A stretch of 40,809 bases of DNA. It comes from Verrucomicrobiales bacterium. Its GTDB lineage: Bacteria; Verrucomicrobiota; Verrucomicrobiia; Verrucomicrobiales; DEV007. The stretch lies in contig PAAG01000054.1 of assembly GCA_002698785.1 (NCBI GenBank), positions 1 to 40,809 of the forward strand, in the 5' to 3' direction. The notes beneath the pieces are model-generated. The model worked only from the letters and a program-made list of their open reading frames with translations, had not been told where the DNA came from and ran no database searches. A program made the translations under genes and the position numbers. This document shows positions 1 to 7,210 of the stretch, one piece after another; the stretch's first letter is position 1, and each line of letters opens with the position of its first letter.

Positions 1-162
1 AGTCGCGGGGGAAACCCCGCTCCTTCGAAGCGCCGTGCGAGGCGGGCAATGGCTAGCGTCACGCCTCACCCTGATTTTCGAACACACCCTAGTTAAGTAT
101 TCCCTTTGTGGGAATTGTGGCATAGGTTTCCTGCTCCGACCTGTTTTCAAGGATTCAGACCT
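1..162. other. Upstream leader region with GC-rich hairpin at the window edge
   Basis: No gene is supported here. Bases 5-20 form a compact hairpin, GCGGGG / GAAA loop / CCCCGC, without a following T run. Bases 34-60 can fold again, because the GAGGCG near 38 faces CGCCTCAC near 53. This may be the tail of an upstream gene or an intergenic repeat. An AAGGA at 149-153 is placed correctly to be the ribosome binding site of the next gene. Confidence 0.4.
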
Positions 163-1755
163 ATGCGTGCCTGCCCTCTTTTTGTTCTTATTCTGGTGTT
201 CTTTGGCTGGGGATTGGTATCTCCGATGTCTGGCAGTGGTGTTCCCGAGGAAGAGAAACCCGCTGTAGTCGAAAAAAAGGAGAAGCCGAGAGCAAAGAAG
301 GAAGCTGTGGCCGGGAAAGCGAGTGAGAAGGAAAAAGATAAAGAGCAAGAGAACACGGTGACTCTCAAGGGGGAGGAACTGAAGATAGAGGTCGAGTTGG
401 ATGGTGTGGTCGAGGGGACGAAGTCTACTGCTATCGCGATGAATCTCGACCGATGGACTGAACTGGTGGTCGTGAGTGTGGTGCCGCACGGAACTTTTGT
501 GAAGGAGGGCGATTCGTTAATCGAGCTGGAGACGGAAAAGCTGGAGGAGAAAATCGAGGAACTGGAGCAGAAGTTGCCGGTCGATGAACTGGAGTTGCAA
601 ATGGCTCAGCGGGCGCTCGAGAAGTTGGAAAAAACGACGCCTTTGTCGCTGGAGAATGCACGTCGGGCAAAGTTGCAAGCGGAGGAGGATCTGGCGTATT
701 TCGAGGATATCACGAAACCGATGCGGGAGCGTGATGCGAAGGAGGATGTGAAGACGACGGGGGATTATCTCGCGTATGCGGAGGAGGAGTTGAACCAGTT
801 GAAGAAGATGTATGAGAAGGACGATCTCACTGAGGAGACAGAAGAGATCATCCTGAAGCGGGCTCAGAACACGGTTAACTCTTATCGTTGGATGTTAGAG
901 CAGACGAAGACGCGATCCGACCGCACGGTGAATACGGATTTGCCCCGCCAGCATGAGCAGTTGAAATCGGACCTGGAGCTACGTCAATTGAACTGGCGTG
1001 CGGGGGAGCAGGCTTCCAGGGATTCGCTGGAGAAAGCTCGTTTTGACTTCGAGGCAAAGAAGCGAGCTTTTGATGAATCGAAGGAAGCATTGGACGAATA
1101 CAAGAAGGACTATGCGGCGATGCAGGTGAAGGCTCCTCACGACGGAATCGTTTATTATGGGATGAGTCAGCGAGGGAAATGGACAACTGCATCCACGGTG
1201 GAGCGGAAGTTGATTCCAGGTGGAAAGCTGACGATGCGTGAAGTTTTCCTGACTGTGGTGGACCCTGACATGTTGCAACTCCGGGTCTCGATCCCTGAGG
1301 GTAAATTGAAAGATTTGAAGGAAGGGCAGAATGCTGTAGTCGAGTTGCAATGGAATGATGAAGAAGAGATCGGTGGAAAGTTGGAGTCGGTTTCTTACGT
1401 TCCTTTTTCTAATAACACCTACGACGCTGTGATCGCCTTTTCGGAGGAAGGGGAGAAGCCAAAGATGTATCCGGGAATGAATGCGAAAGCGGCGGTGACG
1501 ACGTATCTGAAGAAGGATGCTTTGCTGGTCCCGAAAAATGCGGTTCACAGAAAAGATGAGAAAAGGCATGTGATCTTGTTAGGAGGAAAGAAGCAACCTG
1601 TCGAGCTGGGGCATGAGAAGGGTGACAAGGTCGAGGTGGTGAAGGGAGTGAAGGCTGGAGATAAGGTGGTGCTGCCAAAGGTGGAGGGAGAGAAAGCCCC
1701 GGATAAGGAAAAAGATAAAGAGCAGGAAAAAGACAAAGAGGGCGAAGAGAAGTGA
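163..1755 (+). CDS. HlyD-family periplasmic adaptor (membrane fusion) protein
   Basis: Likely bridges an inner-membrane transporter to the outer membrane. The start at 163 is preferred over 106: it gives a signal peptide (MRACPLFVLILVFFGWG) and has AAGGA nine bases upstream. After a Lys/Glu-rich linker comes a lipoyl/barrel-sandwich half-motif (VVSVVPHGTFVKEGDSLIEL), then a coiled-coil hairpin of roughly 200 residues, the second lipoyl half (APHDGIVYYG), and beta-barrel and membrane-proximal domains (LRVSIPEGKLKDLKEGQNAVV; PGMNAKAAV; LLVPKNAV). At 530 residues with a long hairpin it resembles HlyD/MacA-like adaptors more than AcrA. The partner transporter is not downstream and may lie upstream of the window. 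Odd point: almost identical KEKDKEQE-type charged tracts flank the domain core at both ends. The family call is solid; the substrate is unknown. Confidence 0.85.
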   Translation: MRACPLFVLILVFFGWGLVSPMSGSGVPEEEKPAVVEKKEKPRAKKEAVAGKASEKEKDKEQENTVTLKGEELKIEVELDGVVEGTKSTAIAMNLDRWTELVVVSVVPHGTFVKEGDSLIELETEKLEEKIEELEQKLPVDELELQMAQRALEKLEKTTPLSLENARRAKLQAEEDLAYFEDITKPMRERDAKEDVKTTGDYLAYAEEELNQLKKMYEKDDLTEETEEIILKRAQNTVNSYRWMLEQTKTRSDRTVNTDLPRQHEQLKSDLELRQLNWRAGEQASRDSLEKARFDFEAKKRAFDESKEALDEYKKDYAAMQVKAPHDGIVYYGMSQRGKWTTASTVERKLIPGGKLTMREVFLTVVDPDMLQLRVSIPEGKLKDLKEGQNAVVELQWNDEEEIGGKLESVSYVPFSNNTYDAVIAFSEEGEKPKMYPGMNAKAAVTTYLKKDALLVPKNAVHRKDEKRHVILLGGKKQPVELGHEKGDKVEVVKGVKAGDKVVLPKVEGEKAPDKEKDKEQEKDKEGEEK

Positions 1756-2873
1756 AGACGTGGTTTTCTATTCTGGCGCTCGAGGTGGCTGTCTTCGGTT
1801 TCGCATGGGGCGGGGATTTGGAACCGGCGATCCAGAAGGGCGTGGAGTTTTTGATCGAGGATCAGAATGAGAATGGAAGCTGGGGTTCGCCTCGCCAGAC
1901 CAAAGGTTTGAATATTTATGCCCCTGTTCCGGGGGCGCATCATGCGTTTCGTGGAGCGGTTACGGCGATGGCAGTGTCGGCTTTGATTGAGTCGGGGCTC
2001 GCGGATGAGGAGGGGGCCGCCCGAGAATCGGTCGAGAAAGGGAGGGATTTTCTCCTGGAGAATCTGCCGAAAGTCCGGAGAGCGACGGCAGATGCGATTT
2101 ACAATGTGTGGACTCATGGATATGGGATACAGGCGCTTGTTCATTTGCATGAGAGAGCCAGTTCGGATGAGGAAAAGGCGCGGATTGTCGAGGTGATCAA
2201 CGGGCAAGTGGATCGACTGGTGCGCTATGAGTCGGTAGATGGTGGCTGGGGATACTATGATTTTCGCGCGGGAACGGCTCGGCCTTCTTCCAGCTCGATC
2301 AGCTTCACTACTGCGACGATTCTGGTGGCGTTTCATGAGGCGAAGGAAATTCCGGGGGTGAACATTCCCGATGAAGTCGTGGATCGTGCGGTGGCGGCGA
2401 TCAATCGGCAGCGAAAGCCCGATCACAGCTATATGTATGGCGAGTATCTGAAGGCTCGACCGCTGTATGGGATCAATCGTCCGGGAGGCAGCCTGGGACG
2501 TTCGCAAGCCTGCAATTATGCTCTGCGTATCTGGGGAGATGAAACCGTGACGAATGGAGTGATGGAAGAGTGGCTCGATCGTCTCGGTGAACGGAATGGA
2601 TGGCTCGATATCGGTAGAAAGCGACCGGTTCCTCATGAAGCCTGGTTCCAGGTCGCTGGATATTTTTACTACTACGGCCACTACTATGCGGCGCGGTGTC
2701 TTGAGTTTCTTCCTGAGGAGGAGAAACAGCCTTTTGAGGAAATGCTGGTGGGCATTCTGACTGAATTGCAGGAGAAGGATGGGTCCTGGTGGGACTTTCC
2801 TTTCTATTCATATCATCAGGCTTACGGGACTGCTTTTGCGGTGATGACTCTTGCGAGATGTCGGCAATCGTAG
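1752..2873 (+). CDS. Prenyltransferase/squalene-oxidase repeat (terpene-cyclase-fold) protein
   Basis: A 373-residue protein beginning with GTG; its GTGA overlap with the stop codon of the adaptor implies translational coupling. It opens with a weak signal peptide (TWFSILALEVAVFGFAWG). Repeated QW-like signatures then mark an alpha/alpha barrel of the squalene-hopene cyclase class: FLIEDQNENGSWG near residue 40, YESVDGGWGYYDF near 160, and LQEKDGSWW near 345. It is about half the length of real squalene-hopene cyclases (around 630 residues), and no DxDD acid motif is visible. A cyclase reaction is therefore doubtful, and a secreted binding or scaffold role is as likely. Similar single-domain proteins are common in Planctomycetes and Verrucomicrobia. 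Fold call good; function unknown. Confidence 0.8.
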   Translation: MKTWFSILALEVAVFGFAWGGDLEPAIQKGVEFLIEDQNENGSWGSPRQTKGLNIYAPVPGAHHAFRGAVTAMAVSALIESGLADEEGAARESVEKGRDFLLENLPKVRRATADAIYNVWTHGYGIQALVHLHERASSDEEKARIVEVINGQVDRLVRYESVDGGWGYYDFRAGTARPSSSSISFTTATILVAFHEAKEIPGVNIPDEVVDRAVAAINRQRKPDHSYMYGEYLKARPLYGINRPGGSLGRSQACNYALRIWGDETVTNGVMEEWLDRLGERNGWLDIGRKRPVPHEAWFQVAGYFYYYGHYYAARCLEFLPEEEKQPFEEMLVGILTELQEKDGSWWDFPFYSYHQAYGTAFAVMTLARCRQS

Positions 2874-2919
2874 CGATTGCTTCTTTCTTTTCCCGAATTC
2901 CACGCCATTCATTGCCGGG

Positions 2920-3900
2920 ATGCAGACCAGCGACTTTGATTATGATCTCCCGCCGGAATTGATTGCGCAGCGTCCCCCGGAACGTCGTGGGGATTCGCGC
3001 ATGATGGTGGTGAATCGGGCCGAAGGAACCATCGAGCATCGTCAATTTACTGATTTTCCTTCTCTGGTAGAGAAGGACGATCTTCTGGTGTTCAACGATA
3101 CCCGTGTGGTGGCGGCTCGGTTTTTCTCCAACGATGGAAAGCAGGAGATTCTGCGTGTCGATGCTCTGGGGCCGAATGTCTGGAAGTGTCTCGTGAAACC
3201 AGGGAAGAAGTTTAAACCGGGGAGGACAGTGGAGATTGGCGATTCGACGGGGACGGTGATTGAAGTCTGTGAAGAGGGGGGAGAGCGGATCATAGAATTC
3301 GACGAAGCGCCGGATGAGTCTACTCACGGGCATATGGCACTACCCCCATATATCGATCGCGCGGACGAGGCGGATGACCGTCAACGATATCAAACGGTGT
3401 TTGCCCGGGAATCGGGTGCGATCGCGGCTCCGACGGCGGGATTGCATTTCACGGACGAAATGATGGCGGAGTTGCCCCATGAGTTTGTGACGTTGCACGT
3501 GGGGATCGGGACGTTTCGTCCCGTCTCGAGTGATGACCTCTCGGAGCACCATATGCATAGCGAGCGGTATCGGCTGAGTGAACGGGTGGCCGAGAGAATT
3601 CGGTCGGCGGGAAGGGTAATTGCGGTAGGAACGACGGTGGTGCGTGTCCTGGAAACCTGCTCTGAAAGGAGTGCGGGAGAGTTGAAAGGTGGTGAAGGGG
3701 ACACGGATATCTTTATTTATCCACCCTATGAGTTTGGTGTGGTGGATGCCTTGCTGACGAATTTTCACCTTCCGAAATCGACACTGCTCATGTTGGTTTC
3801 GGCGATGGCGGGGACGGATTTGATTCGCGAAGCGTATCGAAAAGCTGTGGAGGAGCGATATCGGTTCTTCAGCTACGGGGATTGCATGCTGATTGTTTGA
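2920..3900 (+). CDS. queA: S-adenosylmethionine:tRNA ribosyltransferase-isomerase
   Basis: Transfers and isomerises the ribosyl group of S-adenosylmethionine onto 7-aminomethyl-7-deazaguanine in tRNA, giving epoxyqueuosine. Start 2920 (MQTSDFDYDLPPELIAQRP) matches the conserved QueA N-terminus, so the longer frame from 2851 is rejected. Further family signatures are DDLLVFNDTRVVAAR, YQTVFARESGAIAAPTAGLHFT, HVGIGTFRPV and the C-terminal FHLPKSTLLMLVSAMAG. The length of 326 residues is close to the usual 340-350. No other queuosine genes are nearby. It lies 46 bases after the cyclase-fold gene on the same strand, but no coupling is visible. Confidence 0.97.
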   Translation: MQTSDFDYDLPPELIAQRPPERRGDSRMMVVNRAEGTIEHRQFTDFPSLVEKDDLLVFNDTRVVAARFFSNDGKQEILRVDALGPNVWKCLVKPGKKFKPGRTVEIGDSTGTVIEVCEEGGERIIEFDEAPDESTHGHMALPPYIDRADEADDRQRYQTVFARESGAIAAPTAGLHFTDEMMAELPHEFVTLHVGIGTFRPVSSDDLSEHHMHSERYRLSERVAERIRSAGRVIAVGTTVVRVLETCSERSAGELKGGEGDTDIFIYPPYEFGVVDALLTNFHLPKSTLLMLVSAMAGTDLIREAYRKAVEERYRFFSYGDCMLIV

Positions 3901-4035
3901 ACAGTAAAGGGGCGCGATTTCGGTTGTTTCCTATCCGAAAAAGCGGTAGAAGTTTGGTAACACGTTGTTGGTGGAGGCGCAGAGGTCCTGCTCCTTCACC
4001 TTTTTTCTTTTCGCACAAACGGTCCAGAACCGCAG

Positions 4036-5679
4036 ATGTTTCATTTTCTTTCTCAGAAGCGATTGCAGAGCCGCGGTTTCTCCAGTGGTCAGAAGCGCCG
4101 TAAGGTGACGGAAAACCCACTGTCTGAAATGTTGCGTTCGGGGTGGCAGATCTGCGGCCTTTTGTTCCTGCTATTTGTTGCGCTTGTTTCTTTCTGGATT
4201 GTGCTTTCTTCCAGCGGGGAGGCGATTTTTGCCGGGAATGCTCTTCAGACGATTGTCGTGGTGACTGTGATCTCGGCGACTCTGATGGTGCACTGGCATG
4301 TGAGTCTTCCCCACACGTTTCATCAGAATTCCCGGGTCACACTGATGCTTTCAGTGATTTTGACTCAGCTCATGCTGGTAAAGCTGAGCGAGTATGTTGC
4401 GACTACGTTTGCGCCCGAAGGCGGATTTCGGTTCCTTGTGGAGCCATACCTGTTCGCTCCCATAGTGATGTCGTTGCTGGTGGGGCGAAGGCACGGAACA
4501 TTCGCCGTGGTTTACGCCAGTCTCTTTGGCGGGATGACCGTCGCCAAGGATGAGGCGTTTCTCTTTGTGATCTTTTCGATGATTTCCGGCTTTGTGGCGA
4601 TTTACCTGACCAATAAGGTGCGACGCAGAAGCCGATTGGTAATGGCCGGTGCCTATTCGGGGCTGGCTTGCGTGCTGCTAGCTCTCGTACTTGGGCAGAT
4701 CCAGTGGCCGGGGTTCGGTGCGGAAATGACGGAATGGGAAATGGTCGGGAAGCAGGCCCTGTCGGCAATTATGGTTTCCACTCTCACGGCGATCTTGGTG
4801 AGTGGGGTTCTGCCATTGATTGAGCTGACCTTCCGAATTACTACGGAAGTTTCCTGGATCGAAATGGCTGATTTGAATCATCCGCTGCTGAAAAAGATGA
4901 CGATGGAAGCGCCAGGTACCTACCATCACAGTCTTGTGGTGGCAACGCTGGCGGAGACGGCTGCCGAAGCTATCGGTGCCAACGCGGTGATGTGCCGGGT
5001 CTGCTCCTATTTTCACGATATCGGGAAGATGAAGAAGCCAGCCTATTTCGTGGAGAATATTGGTGACGGGCACAATCCTCACGATGATCTAACGCCGAAC
5101 ATGAGTGCTTTGATCGTGATGGCTCACGTAAAGGACGGGGTCGACATGGCGATCAAGCACAAGTTGAATCCCGAAATCGTCAATGTCATTCAGGAGCACC
5201 ATGGGACTTCGTTGATTCGATTTTTCTATCACCGTGCCTTGAAGCAGCGTGATGAAATTCAAAAGGAATTTGAGGAGGGGAACGCTCACGAGGAAGATAT
5301 CCCAGAGGTGAAACAAGAGAGTTTCCGGTATGGCGGGCCGAAGCCGAGGACTCGTGAAAGCGCGATCATTAGTCTGGCGGATTCGGTGGAGAGTGCGTCG
5401 CGAAGTCTCCAGAAGCCGACTCCGAAGAAGATTGATGAGCTGATCGACGATATTTTCCGTGACAGGCTCAATGATGGGCAGCTCGATATGGCGGCGCTAA
5501 CTCTTTCCGATCTCGCAGTGATCAAAGAAAGCTTTGCAAAGACTCTTCGAAGCATGATGCATACTCGTATCGAGTATCCGAAGATCGAGGAGGGTGCCGA
5601 GAAACCGAAATCGAAAACCAAAGCCAAGACGAAAAAGCTTATTGAGCAGAAAAAGCAGGAAAGTGCTTCTGCTGGGTAA
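4036..5679 (+). CDS. HD-domain membrane phosphohydrolase, PgpH/7TM-HD family
   Basis: Probable cyclic-di-AMP phosphodiesterase of the 7TM-HD type. Residues 35-265 contain about seven hydrophobic helices, from CGLLFLLFVALVSFWIV to ALSAIMVSTLTAILVSGVLPLI. The cytosolic HD domain follows: MEAPGTYHHSLVVATLAE, the metal-binding HD pair in YFHDIGKMKKPAYF, MAHVKDG, VIQEHHGT and the distal Asp in ISLADSVESASR. The C-terminus is a Lys-rich tail. Family members such as Listeria PgpH are usually 700 residues or more and carry an extracellular 7TMR-HDED domain. This 547-residue protein goes straight into the membrane helices and lacks it. It sits directly before ybeY, as in many genomes. The start is uncertain; 4129 is an alternative. 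Confidence 0.9.
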   Translation: MFHFLSQKRLQSRGFSSGQKRRKVTENPLSEMLRSGWQICGLLFLLFVALVSFWIVLSSSGEAIFAGNALQTIVVVTVISATLMVHWHVSLPHTFHQNSRVTLMLSVILTQLMLVKLSEYVATTFAPEGGFRFLVEPYLFAPIVMSLLVGRRHGTFAVVYASLFGGMTVAKDEAFLFVIFSMISGFVAIYLTNKVRRRSRLVMAGAYSGLACVLLALVLGQIQWPGFGAEMTEWEMVGKQALSAIMVSTLTAILVSGVLPLIELTFRITTEVSWIEMADLNHPLLKKMTMEAPGTYHHSLVVATLAETAAEAIGANAVMCRVCSYFHDIGKMKKPAYFVENIGDGHNPHDDLTPNMSALIVMAHVKDGVDMAIKHKLNPEIVNVIQEHHGTSLIRFFYHRALKQRDEIQKEFEEGNAHEEDIPEVKQESFRYGGPKPRTRESAIISLADSVESASRSLQKPTPKKIDELIDDIFRDRLNDGQLDMAALTLSDLAVIKESFAKTLRSMMHTRIEYPKIEEGAEKPKSKTKAKTKKLIEQKKQESASAG

Positions 5680-5719
5680 ACTTTTTGCATAAGACGTCTG
5701 GCAAACCGTCTGAGAGGGG

Positions 5720-6172
5720 ATGCCGCTTCCAATTCTGCCCCGTTTTGAGGTGTATGATCACACTGACAAAAGTTCGATGTCAGTGAGTTGGTTGTGTGCA
5801 AAAATTGAGAAGGCCCTTCCGATTTGCCTTGAGGAATGCGGGCCTGAGGAAGCCGATATTCGCGGCGTCGAGGAGATTGAGATCAACTTGGTATCGGACG
5901 AGACGATTGGAGAGGTCCACGCTGAATTCATGGACGATCCGGACCCGACGGACGTGATTACTTTTCAACACGGCGAGATTTTCGTAAGCCTCGATACTGC
6001 CCGTAGAGAGGGGCCTGTGAACGGATTAGAATTCCAAGAAGAAGTTCTTTTGTATGTCATTCATGGACTTCTGCATTTAAATGGGTATACAGATTTGTCA
6101 GAACCTGAAAGGACTGACATGCACACTCGGCAGGAGTCGATTCTTCGACGAGTCCTGGCGGGAGCAAATTAA
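5720..6172 (+). CDS. ybeY: Endoribonuclease / rRNA maturation factor YbeY
   Basis: Zinc-dependent RNase acting in 16S rRNA 3' end maturation and ribosome quality control. The sequence shows the UPF0054 core: IEINLVSDETIGEVHAEFM, the DPTDVITF signature near residue 76, and the zinc site HGLLHLNGYTD at residues 115-125. The usual motif is H-x3-H-x5-H, reading HGxLHLxGYDH. Here His115 and His119 are present, but the third ligand position holds Asp125 and the preceding Asp is Thr. AGAGGGG lies immediately before the ATG; Met20 (5777) is an alternative start. It follows the HD phosphohydrolase by 40 bases. The length of 150 residues is normal. Confidence 0.93.
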   Translation: MPLPILPRFEVYDHTDKSSMSVSWLCAKIEKALPICLEECGPEEADIRGVEEIEINLVSDETIGEVHAEFMDDPDPTDVITFQHGEIFVSLDTARREGPVNGLEFQEEVLLYVIHGLLHLNGYTDLSEPERTDMHTRQESILRRVLAGAN

Positions 6173-6191
6173 AGAGAACCGATAAATTGTT

Positions 6192-6716
6192 ATGGACTGG
6201 TATTACGCAAGCAACGGACAGCAGCAGGGCCCTGTTTCCCAGGAGCAACTGATCGAGCTGTATAACTCAGGACAGGTAAAAGGCACAGACCTCGTGTGGA
6301 ACGACACGATGACGGACTGGGTGGCCTATCAAAGCGTACCCGAACTGGGAGGTGCGCCTGCCGCAAGTAGTCCGGTCGCTCCTGTCGATACGCCGACTTC
6401 TACTACGGCAGCAGCGGCGGCGGCTCCGCTCGCAACAGCGCCACAGCCTGCGGCATCTGGAGAGAAGGTTCCCAACTACCTGTGGCAGTCGATTGTCTGC
6501 CTGATCCTCTGCTGTCTGCCTCTTGCCATCCCGGCCCTGATTTTCGCTACGAAGGTGAATCCTGCCCTGGAAGCGGGAGATATTGCTGCTGCGAAAGATG
6601 CTTCCGCAAAAGCGAAAATGTGGTGCTGGATTTCTTTTGGCGTCGGTCTCGTGGTCCAACTTCTTTACATCGGCCTGGTGGTTATCGGCGGTGTGATGGA
6701 AGCCAGCAATTATTAA
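6192..6716 (+). CDS. GYF_2 (DUF4339) plus CD225/dispanin-like membrane protein
   Basis: Residues 1-50 form a GYF_2 domain, recognisable by WYYASNGQQQGPVSQEQL, LIELYNSGQVKGTDLVW and the trailing WVAYQSVPEL. An Ala/Pro/Thr low-complexity linker follows (about 55-92). The C-terminal half has two hydrophobic helices (IVCLILCCLPLAIPALIFA and WCWISFGVGLVVQLLYIGLV) separated by VNPALEAGDIAAAKDASAKAK, the pattern of CD225 domains. The architecture is widespread in bacteria, but the function is not established; GYF-like domains generally bind proline-rich peptides. Its stop overlaps the start of the next gene (TAATG), so the two are probably made together. Confidence 0.85.
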   Translation: MDWYYASNGQQQGPVSQEQLIELYNSGQVKGTDLVWNDTMTDWVAYQSVPELGGAPAASSPVAPVDTPTSTTAAAAAAPLATAPQPAASGEKVPNYLWQSIVCLILCCLPLAIPALIFATKVNPALEAGDIAAAKDASAKAKMWCWISFGVGLVVQLLYIGLVVIGGVMEASNY

Positions 6717-7210
6717 TGACCTCACAGAGCGCCAAGTGGATTGCCACGGGATGCAGTTTGCTGGTCCTGGTGATCCTGGCGCTCTATCTGGCGACCGGCG
6801 ACCTTTCGAAGGGGAGCCGGTTTCTCCCGCGATGCGGGTTTCATGAACTTACCGGTCTCTACTGTCCCGGGTGCGGAAACACCCGGGCCAGCTATGCGCT
6901 CCTGCACGGGGATGTAGGGAGCGCGATTGGGCAGAATGCGTTTTTCGTCCTATCTCTTCCGTTCCTGATTCTCGGGGCCGGAAAGACGTGGTATGCGTGG
7001 ATGTCGAACCAAAAAATTCGGCTGCTTCCGTTTCGATGGAAATGGAGCTATTCGCTCGTGATTATCGGAATGCTGGTGGTATTCACGATTCTCCGAAATG
7101 TGCCTGCGCTGCCGTTTTCGTGGTTGGCGCCTGATCGAGTCGCTAGCAATCTCCCCGTTTCAGAGCATTCAGAGCCGAAGGAAGACAGTTCGCTACTCTC
7201 GGAGCACTGA
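6716..7210 (+). CDS. DUF2752 family membrane protein
   Basis: A 164-residue protein. The signature FHELTGLYCPGCGNTRASYALLHG (about residues 41-64) is typical of DUF2752 and contains a CPGC motif and an earlier Cys. Three hydrophobic stretches are seen: ATGCSLLVLVILALYLATG, AFFVLSLPFLILGA and YSLVIIGMLVVFTIL. The family has no assigned function. The start at 6716 overlaps the stop of the GYF/CD225 gene by one base, and DUF2752 genes are often found beside DUF4339/CD225 genes (from memory, not checked). The last 68 bases, coding for the hydrophilic C-terminus, overlap the 3' end of the oppositely oriented nnrDE gene. Confidence 0.85.
   Translation: MTSQSAKWIATGCSLLVLVILALYLATGDLSKGSRFLPRCGFHELTGLYCPGCGNTRASYALLHGDVGSAIGQNAFFVLSLPFLILGAGKTWYAWMSNQKIRLLPFRWKWSYSLVIIGMLVVFTILRNVPALPFSWLAPDRVASNLPVSEHSEPKEDSSLLSEH

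Noticed and set aside
5-20. GC-rich hairpin at the window start as a terminator
   Set aside because: No T run follows on the plus strand, and no upstream gene is visible in the window.
1545-2681. Long minus-strand open frame (378 codons) opposite the adaptor and cyclase-fold genes
   Set aside because: Low-complexity Ser/Arg/Leu-rich product without domain pattern; both plus-strand frames have recognisable families.
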